Below the pieces are notes generated by a model. The model worked only from the letters and a program-made list of their open reading frames with translations. It was not told the DNA's origin and did no database searches. A DNA stretch of 64,000 bases from Rhizobium lusitanum (GTDB lineage Bacteria > Pseudomonadota > Alphaproteobacteria > Rhizobiales > Rhizobiaceae): NCBI RefSeq assembly GCF_014189535.1, contig NZ_CP050308.1:3523001-3587000 (forward strand), read 5' to 3'. A program made the position numbers and the translations under genes. Shown here one piece after another: positions 59,577-64,000 of this stretch (the first letter of the stretch is position 1; each line of letters starts with the position of its first letter).

Positions 59577-60248
59577 ATGCGCATTCTCATTGTCGAAGAC
59601 GATATCAATCTCAACCGCCAGCTTGCCGATGCCTTGAAAGAGGCAGGTTATGTGGTCGATACCGCTTTCGACGGCGAGGAAGGGCATTTCCTTGGCGATA
59701 CCGAACCCTATGACGCCATCATCCTCGATATCGGCCTTCCGGAAATGGACGGGATCACCGTGCTCGAGAAATGGCGCGGCGCGGGCCGGGGAACGCCGGT
59801 GCTGATCCTGACGGCGCGCGACCGCTGGAGCGACAAGGTTGCCGGCATCGACGCGGGCGCCGACGATTATGTTGCCAAACCCTTCCATGTCGAGGAAGTG
59901 CTCGCCCGCATCCGGGCGTTGATCCGCCGTGCCGCCGGCCACTCTTCGTCTGAAATCATCTGCGGCCCGGTACGTCTCGACACCAAGAGCTCGAAGGCGT
60001 CCGTCGACGGCAAGCCGTTGAAGCTCACCTCACATGAATATCGCCTGCTTGCCTATCTCATGCACCACAAGGGCGAGGTGGTCTCGCGCACCGAGCTGGT
60101 GGAGCATATGTACGATCAGGATTTCGACCGCGATTCCAATACGATCGAAGTTTTCGTTGGTCGCCTGCGCAAGAAGATGGGCGTCGACCTGATCGAGACT
60201 GTCCGTGGTCTCGGCTATCGCATCCAAGCTCCGACCAATGCGAATTAA
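59577..60248 (+). CDS. feuP: Response regulator FeuP (OmpR/PhoP type)
   Basis: A 223-residue response regulator: receiver domain 1-115 with phospho-acceptor Asp51 ('DIGLPEMDG') and Lys101 ('DDYVAKPF'), and a winged-helix output domain ('TSHEYRLLAYLMHHKGEVVSRTELVEHMYDQDFDRDSNTIEVFVGRLRKKMGVDLIETVRGLGYRI'). The sequence matches FeuP, which with FeuQ controls the cyclic-glucan exporter ndvA and osmoadaptation in Sinorhizobium and was first named for iron uptake in R. leguminosarum. Overlaps feuQ by 11 bp. Confidence 0.9.
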   Translation: MRILIVEDDINLNRQLADALKEAGYVVDTAFDGEEGHFLGDTEPYDAIILDIGLPEMDGITVLEKWRGAGRGTPVLILTARDRWSDKVAGIDAGADDYVAKPFHVEEVLARIRALIRRAAGHSSSEIICGPVRLDTKSSKASVDGKPLKLTSHEYRLLAYLMHHKGEVVSRTELVEHMYDQDFDRDSNTIEVFVGRLRKKMGVDLIETVRGLGYRIQAPTNAN

Positions 60249-61635
60249 ATCACTCACCGCTCGCGTCCTGCTGTTGACCACACTCTGGTCCGCCGTGGCG
60301 CTGGTGGTGATCGGGCTTGTCATCTCGAATATCTATCGCAAAAGCGCCGAACGCGGCTTTCAGGATCTTCTGAGAGCGCAGCTCTATAACGTCATCAACT
60401 CCGTCATCATCGGAGATCAAGGCACGCTGTCGGGTAGCCCGCAGCTTGGAGACCTGCGTTTCGCCCAACCGAAGACCGGCTGGTACTGGATGGTCGAGCC
60501 GCTCGGCACCTACACGGCGACGCCACTGGTTTCGCCCTCGCTCGGCGCTTCGACCTTGCCTGTCCTGTCGGTATTGGAAGCGCCCTTCGACAAGAATTAC
60601 GAGCGCTACTACATCGTCACGGACGCCTTCGGAAACCAGGTGCAGGTGGCCGAGACCGAGGTCGTGCTCGACACTGACGGCCGCGCCGCGCGCTTCCGCG
60701 TCACCGGCAATGTTGCTGTCGTCGAGGACGATGTCCGCAATTTCTCCCATAGCCTCTATTTCGCGCTCGTAGGCTTCGGTGTCGGCAGCCTTGTCGTCAA
60801 TGCGCTCGCCATTCTCTATGGCCTGATGCCGCTCGATAAGGCGCGCGCGGCGCTGGAGCGCATCCGCGACGGCGCGAGCGAACGATTGCAGGGGGATTTC
60901 CCGCGCGAGATCCTGCCGCTCGTCAACGAGGTCAACGCACTGATCGAGAGCAACCGGCGCATTGTCGAGCGGGCGCGCATGCAGGTCGGCAATCTCGCCC
61001 ATTCGTTGAAGACGCCGATTGCGGTTCTGCTCAACGAATCCCGCGTGCTGGAACGCTCGCATGGCGATCTCGTCAAGAGCCAGGCCGAGGCGATGCAGGG
61101 TCAGGTGCAGTCTTATCTCAACCGCGCCCGCATCGCGGCGCAGCGCGAATCCGTGCTGGCCCGCACCGAGGCGGAGCCGGCGCTGGAGCGCCTGGTGCGT
61201 GTCATGCGGCGGCTCAATGCCGACAAGGAGTTCGAGCTTTCCGTTTCGCCGAACCTGGCGCTCGCCATGGAGCAGCAGGATCTGGAGGAAACCGTCGGCA
61301 ATCTCCTCGAAAATGCCGCTCGCTTTGCCGAGCATAAGGTGCGTGTAGTGGCCAATGAGGCGCCCGCCGAAATGAAAGGCATCGATCCGGCCAGACGCCA
61401 TTGGGTGGAACTGGTGGTCGAGGACGACGGACCCGGCCTGGAGCCGGACCAGATCCGCGAGGCGATGAAGCGTGGCCGCAGGCTCGATGAGAGCAAGCCG
61501 GGCACAGGCCTCGGGCTTTCGATTGTCAGCGAGATCATCAACGAATATCAGGGGCGGCTCGAGCTGTCCCGCGGTCCCTGGGGCGGCCTTCGCGCCAGTC
61601 TAATTCTGCCGGGGGTAACGAAGGATGTTGCTTGA
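60238..61635 (+). CDS. feuQ: Sensor histidine kinase FeuQ
   Basis: A 465-residue sensor kinase: membrane helix 10-32, a periplasmic domain about 33-172, helix about 173-195, then HAMP and transmitter. The phospho-acceptor is His255 in 'GNLAHSLKTPIAVLLNE', a PhoQ-like box. The catalytic domain has 'NLLENAARFA', 'VEDDGPGLEPDQIREAMKRGRRLDESKPGTGLGLSIVSEI'. The ATG at 60238 overlaps the end of feuP by 11 bp. FeuN is expected to act on its periplasmic domain. Confidence 0.9.
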   Translation: MRIKSLTARVLLLTTLWSAVALVVIGLVISNIYRKSAERGFQDLLRAQLYNVINSVIIGDQGTLSGSPQLGDLRFAQPKTGWYWMVEPLGTYTATPLVSPSLGASTLPVLSVLEAPFDKNYERYYIVTDAFGNQVQVAETEVVLDTDGRAARFRVTGNVAVVEDDVRNFSHSLYFALVGFGVGSLVVNALAILYGLMPLDKARAALERIRDGASERLQGDFPREILPLVNEVNALIESNRRIVERARMQVGNLAHSLKTPIAVLLNESRVLERSHGDLVKSQAEAMQGQVQSYLNRARIAAQRESVLARTEAEPALERLVRVMRRLNADKEFELSVSPNLALAMEQQDLEETVGNLLENAARFAEHKVRVVANEAPAEMKGIDPARRHWVELVVEDDGPGLEPDQIREAMKRGRRLDESKPGTGLGLSIVSEIINEYQGRLELSRGPWGGLRASLILPGVTKDVA

Positions 61636-61725
61636 TGCGCGCCATGATGCCAAAAAGATGTGCTGCGTCATGACGATGCCGCATTGCAGTACCTCTGGTT
61701 TGCTCGTTAATATTGGTTCGGTTGT

Positions 61726-62157
61726 ATGAAGCTTCGCACCTTTTTTCTGATCGTTCCGTCCTTTCTTGTGATGATCGGCCTTTCCGCCTGCTCGACACCG
61801 AGCGGTAAAATCGCTGGCGTCAGTTTCCTGTCTACCGCCAAACCGCCGGCTTCGACGCCGTACATTGCCGCCTTGGAAGGCGGTATTGTCGGCCGCACAG
61901 GCATCAAGCTCAGCGACAATGATCAACGCCGGGCGCTGGAAGCGGAATATCGAGCGCTGGAAACCGCGCCGCTTGGCATGCCTGTCGTCTGGACGGGCAG
62001 CAACGTCAGCGGCGAAGTCGTGGCCGCCGCCCCCTATCAGGTCGGCTCGCAGAACTGCCGCCAATACAGGCACACGGTCACCGTCGACGACAAACCGACC
62101 CAGGCAAGGGGCGCTGCCTGCCGCAATGACGATGGCACCTGGTCGCCGTTAAACTAG
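61726..62157 (+). CDS. Outer-membrane lipoprotein, RT0821/Lpp0805-type surface antigen
   Basis: A 143-residue lipoprotein. The lipobox is 'LSAC' at residues 19-22. Pieces of the small surface-antigen family are seen: 'AALEGGIVGRTGIKLSDNDQRRALEAEYRALETAPLGMPVVWTG' and 'GSQNCRQYRHTVTVDDKPTQARGAACRNDDGTW', with a conserved Cys pair. These proteins sit in the outer membrane or periplasm; function unknown. It follows feuQ by 90 bp on the same strand. The stop overlaps the convergent gene by four bases. Confidence 0.8.
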   Translation: MKLRTFFLIVPSFLVMIGLSACSTPSGKIAGVSFLSTAKPPASTPYIAALEGGIVGRTGIKLSDNDQRRALEAEYRALETAPLGMPVVWTGSNVSGEVVAAAPYQVGSQNCRQYRHTVTVDDKPTQARGAACRNDDGTWSPLN

Positions 62158-62462
62158 GTCGTGTCAGCGTCGGCATCGTTCGAGAACCGCTTCCCGGCGG
62201 CTCGAAAATGGACGGCCATGGTTTTATCATCGGCATCATAGATGTACATGGTCACAGGGCTACGCTGCCGGTTAGCCCATTCGATGGCTTCGCGAACAGA
62301 TAAATTGTTTCGACTGTCGTAGTCGATGACTAATGATGGCGGAGCCTCGTCAGCTTGATCTGCGTCCGGGCAACTGTTGTCGTGTTCTACGGCTTCGATA
62401 ATCACATTGACGCACTGCCAACGATACGGGCGGTTTCGTCGATCAATGATGTTCCAGATCAT
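62154..62462 (-). CDS. Hypothetical protein
   Basis: A 102-residue protein from ATG 62462: 'MIWNIIDRRNRPYRWQCVNVIIEAVEHDN', an acidic stretch with 'CPDADQADEAPP', and 'LSVREAIEWANRQRSPVTMYIYDAD'. The helix 'REAIEWANRQRSPVTMYIYD' looks like a small alpha/beta fold. I recognise the pattern as one found in rhizobial proteins of unknown function but cannot name a family. The frame continues to 62501 with another possible start. Its stop overlaps the lipoprotein stop tail to tail. Confidence 0.6.
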   Translation of the reverse strand: MIWNIIDRRNRPYRWQCVNVIIEAVEHDNSCPDADQADEAPPSLVIDYDSRNNLSVREAIEWANRQRSPVTMYIYDADDKTMAVHFRAAGKRFSNDADADTT

Positions 62463-62501
62463 GAAAGTTGCGCGTCGCTTCGCGCTAATAGATCGATTCA
62501 A

Positions 62502-62841
62502 GGCTCAAAATGAGCCGACATAATCTTACTAACTTCGAATGGCGCGCGATAGAGGCGCTCGTTCAAAATAAATCATGAGGTGTGCCCTGCGTCGATAACT
62601 GGCCTGTGTTCGAGGGCATTTTTTGAGTGCCATGAGCAAAGGGCTTTCGGGCGCGACCTGCAACATAGTACGGATCGTCATAATCCGGTCCCAAAGTCGT
62701 TTGCATCAGTCTCAAGCTACGCCATTGTCAGCCCACTGCCTAGGATTCCGCACGTCTGAAAAGCGCGGCCAAACGCCTCAAATCTTCGTCAACAGGGCTT
62801 TGACGGTTGGAATAAGCGCCCGGTTAAAGTATTGGGCGTCT
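62502..62841. other. Intergenic region upstream of ccmI
   Basis: 340 bp between the divergent hypothetical gene and ccmI. I see no gene, repeat or clear operator. The ccmI frame stays open back to 62623, but that part looks non-coding. Confidence 0.35.
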
Positions 62842-63999
62842 ATGCTGTTCTGGATTCTCGTGGCCGTTCTGACGGCCGTTGTCGGCGCCGTCCTGCTCTA
62901 TCCTCTTTTGCGCGGAGCAAATGTGGTGGAAGACGGCCGTGCCGGGGAGGCTGCGGTCTATCGCGATCAACTTCGCGAACTGGACCGCGATCTCGCGGCC
63001 GGCCTGATCTCCGCCGAAGAGGCCGGCTATGCCCGCGCTGAAATCGGCCGTCGCCTGCTTGCCGTTTCGAGTGCAACGTCGAACACCGCGAAAGCGGCGA
63101 CGCGGGGCAACTATCGCTTCTCGCAGGCCTTCATCATTCTCATCTTGCCGGCTATCGGCCTCTGTCTTTATCTCATGAAGGGCGCCCCCGGTCTGCCGTC
63201 GCAGCCGCTGGAGGCGCGCCTCGAGCAGCGCGGAAACGATCTTGCCATTTCGATCGTCAAGGTCGAGCGGCATCTGGCGCAGGATCCCAATGACGGTAAG
63301 GGTTGGGAGGTGCTGGCGCCGATCTACCTGAAGACCAACCGCATTGTTGACGCGGAGCTCGCCTACCGCAATATCATCCGCCTGCTCGGCCCCAGCGCCG
63401 AGCGGTTCGGCAGCCTGGGCGAGGTACTGATCATGAAGGCCGGCGGCATCGTCACAGCGGAGGCGCGCAGTACGCTGCAGCAGTCCCTGGCGCTCGATGC
63501 CAACAACCCCCGCGCACTCTTCTATCTCGCGCTGGCGCTGGAGCAGGACGGCAGGGCGGCGGAAGCCAGAACAGCCTTCGTGGTACTGGCGCAGCAATCG
63601 CCGCCCGAGGCGCCATGGATGGCTGCGGTCAATGATCATATCGCCAAGAACAGCGGCACAGCCGAGGATATGGCCACGGCAACGTCGGCCGACGCGAAGG
63701 CGCCGGGCAATCCGACGCCCGAGCAGGTCGAGGCCATGAATTCCCTGAGCGGCGGCGATCGTCAGCAGATGATCCGTGGCATGGTCGAGAGCCTGGACGC
63801 CAGGCTCAAGGAAGATCCGAAGAATTTTGAAGGCTGGGTACGGTTGATCCGCTCCTATGCCGTGCTGAACGACAGGGACCGCGCGGTTGATGCGCTGAAA
63901 CGTGGCCTTGCGGCGTTTCCCGCCGATGGCGGCGAGGGGCAGCAGCTGGTGGCTCTGGCGAAGGAGCTTGGACTGCCGATGGAGGTGACGCAGCAATGA
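62842..63999 (+). CDS. ccmI: Cytochrome c maturation protein CcmI (CycH)
   Basis: A 385-residue inner-membrane protein that presents apocytochrome c to the haem lyase. The N-terminal helix ('LFWILVAVLTAVVGAVLLYPLL'), a cytoplasmic loop with 'YRDQLRELDRDLAAGLISAEEAGYARAEIGRRLL' and a second helix (about 92-107) are typical of the CcmI N-domain. The rest holds tetratricopeptide-like repeats ('WEVLAPIYLKTNRIVDAELAYRNIIRLLG', 'ARALF-YLALALEQDGRAAEARTAF'). The ATG at 62842 is the family start. The stop overlaps an ATG (ATGA, 63996-63999) that is most likely the start of ccmE, which leaves the window. First gene of a ccm/cyc operon. Confidence 0.92.
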   Translation: MLFWILVAVLTAVVGAVLLYPLLRGANVVEDGRAGEAAVYRDQLRELDRDLAAGLISAEEAGYARAEIGRRLLAVSSATSNTAKAATRGNYRFSQAFIILILPAIGLCLYLMKGAPGLPSQPLEARLEQRGNDLAISIVKVERHLAQDPNDGKGWEVLAPIYLKTNRIVDAELAYRNIIRLLGPSAERFGSLGEVLIMKAGGIVTAEARSTLQQSLALDANNPRALFYLALALEQDGRAAEARTAFVVLAQQSPPEAPWMAAVNDHIAKNSGTAEDMATATSADAKAPGNPTPEQVEAMNSLSGGDRQQMIRGMVESLDARLKEDPKNFEGWVRLIRSYAVLNDRDRAVDALKRGLAAFPADGGEGQQLVALAKELGLPMEVTQQ

Positions 64000-64000
64000 C

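Noticed and set aside
62824..63996. Minus-strand 390-codon frame opposite ccmI
   Set aside because: Shadow of ccmI with low-complexity composition and no ribosome-binding site.
1..64000. CRISPR arrays, tRNA or rRNA genes, insertion sequences, prophage
   Set aside because: Searched by eye for regular repeats, cloverleaf ends, transposase motifs and phage genes; none found.

Overview
The window reads as a stretch of a Rhizobium-type alphaproteobacterial chromosome. The evidence is a GC-rich, densely coded sequence with rhizobial hallmarks: a Ros/MucR zinc-finger regulator, a feuNPQ-like two-component locus, a dmeRF-like nickel/cobalt efflux pair with its C-tract operator, a complete Mrp/Pha-type cation/proton antiporter operon, and rhizobial intergenic palindromic repeats. 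I found no tRNA, rRNA, CRISPR array, insertion sequence or prophage gene. Most genes are monocistronic or in pairs, so this looks like ordinary chromosomal backbone with a few decayed genes.

Layout. 1-2420: the end of a ParS/Xre-type antitoxin with its RES toxin, a truncated MarR regulator, a two-domain VOC protein and a palindromic repeat. 2423-9793: HerA-like ATPase, a DUF2267-like small protein with a clear terminator, a divergent metallophosphoesterase, a glucose-6-phosphate dehydrogenase with an odd start region, a RIME-like repeat, trans-aconitate methyltransferase and a zinc alcohol dehydrogenase. 9941-17106: class IV aminotransferase, acetyltransferase, a 40-residue membrane peptide, DUF1488, a coupled PEBP/MFS pair, AraC regulator, Asp/Glu racemase-like protein, BON-domain protein, small hypotheticals and a cold-shock protein. 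17474-24217: Fe/Mn superoxide dismutase, metallophosphoesterase, divergent WYL regulator and LysE exporter with a candidate operator between them, two secreted or membrane cytochromes c, methyltransferase, C39-like protein and acetyltransferase.

24521-34985: dmeRF, a Tat-type class A beta-lactamase, SelO, a frameshifted ParD antitoxin without toxin, VOC protein, a frameshifted DUF1697 gene, oligopeptidase B, DUF930, the CbpA/CbpM co-chaperone pair and a NodB-fold deacetylase. 35029-46941: AI-2E-type transporter, catechol-dioxygenase-like VOC protein, hemolysin III, acetyltransferase, the seven-gene mrpABCDEFG operon (overlapping or nearly abutting genes), ros/mucR and sufE. 47073-54434: DUF5330, a PleC/DivJ-like histidine kinase overlapping a peptidoglycan-binding-domain protein, DUF1491, DUF2336, small proteins and a DUF1254/DUF1214 membrane pair. 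54573-64000: a PBP1-type bifunctional penicillin-binding protein, YcgN, Dabb, DUF3455, feuN-feuP-feuQ, a lipoprotein and ccmI (with ccmE starting at the last bases).

Three genes (MarR, parD, DUF1697) carry internal damage, and a fourth (zwf) has a start region that would be repaired by one extra base. These are either real decay or assembly errors, and reads would tell. I did not find a convincing new multi-gene system. The observations I would follow up first are the zwf leader ORF, the small membrane peptide at 11545, the Fur-box-like sequence upstream of feuNPQ, the palindromes and GANTC sites in front of the cell-cycle-type kinase, and the WYL/LysE operator.
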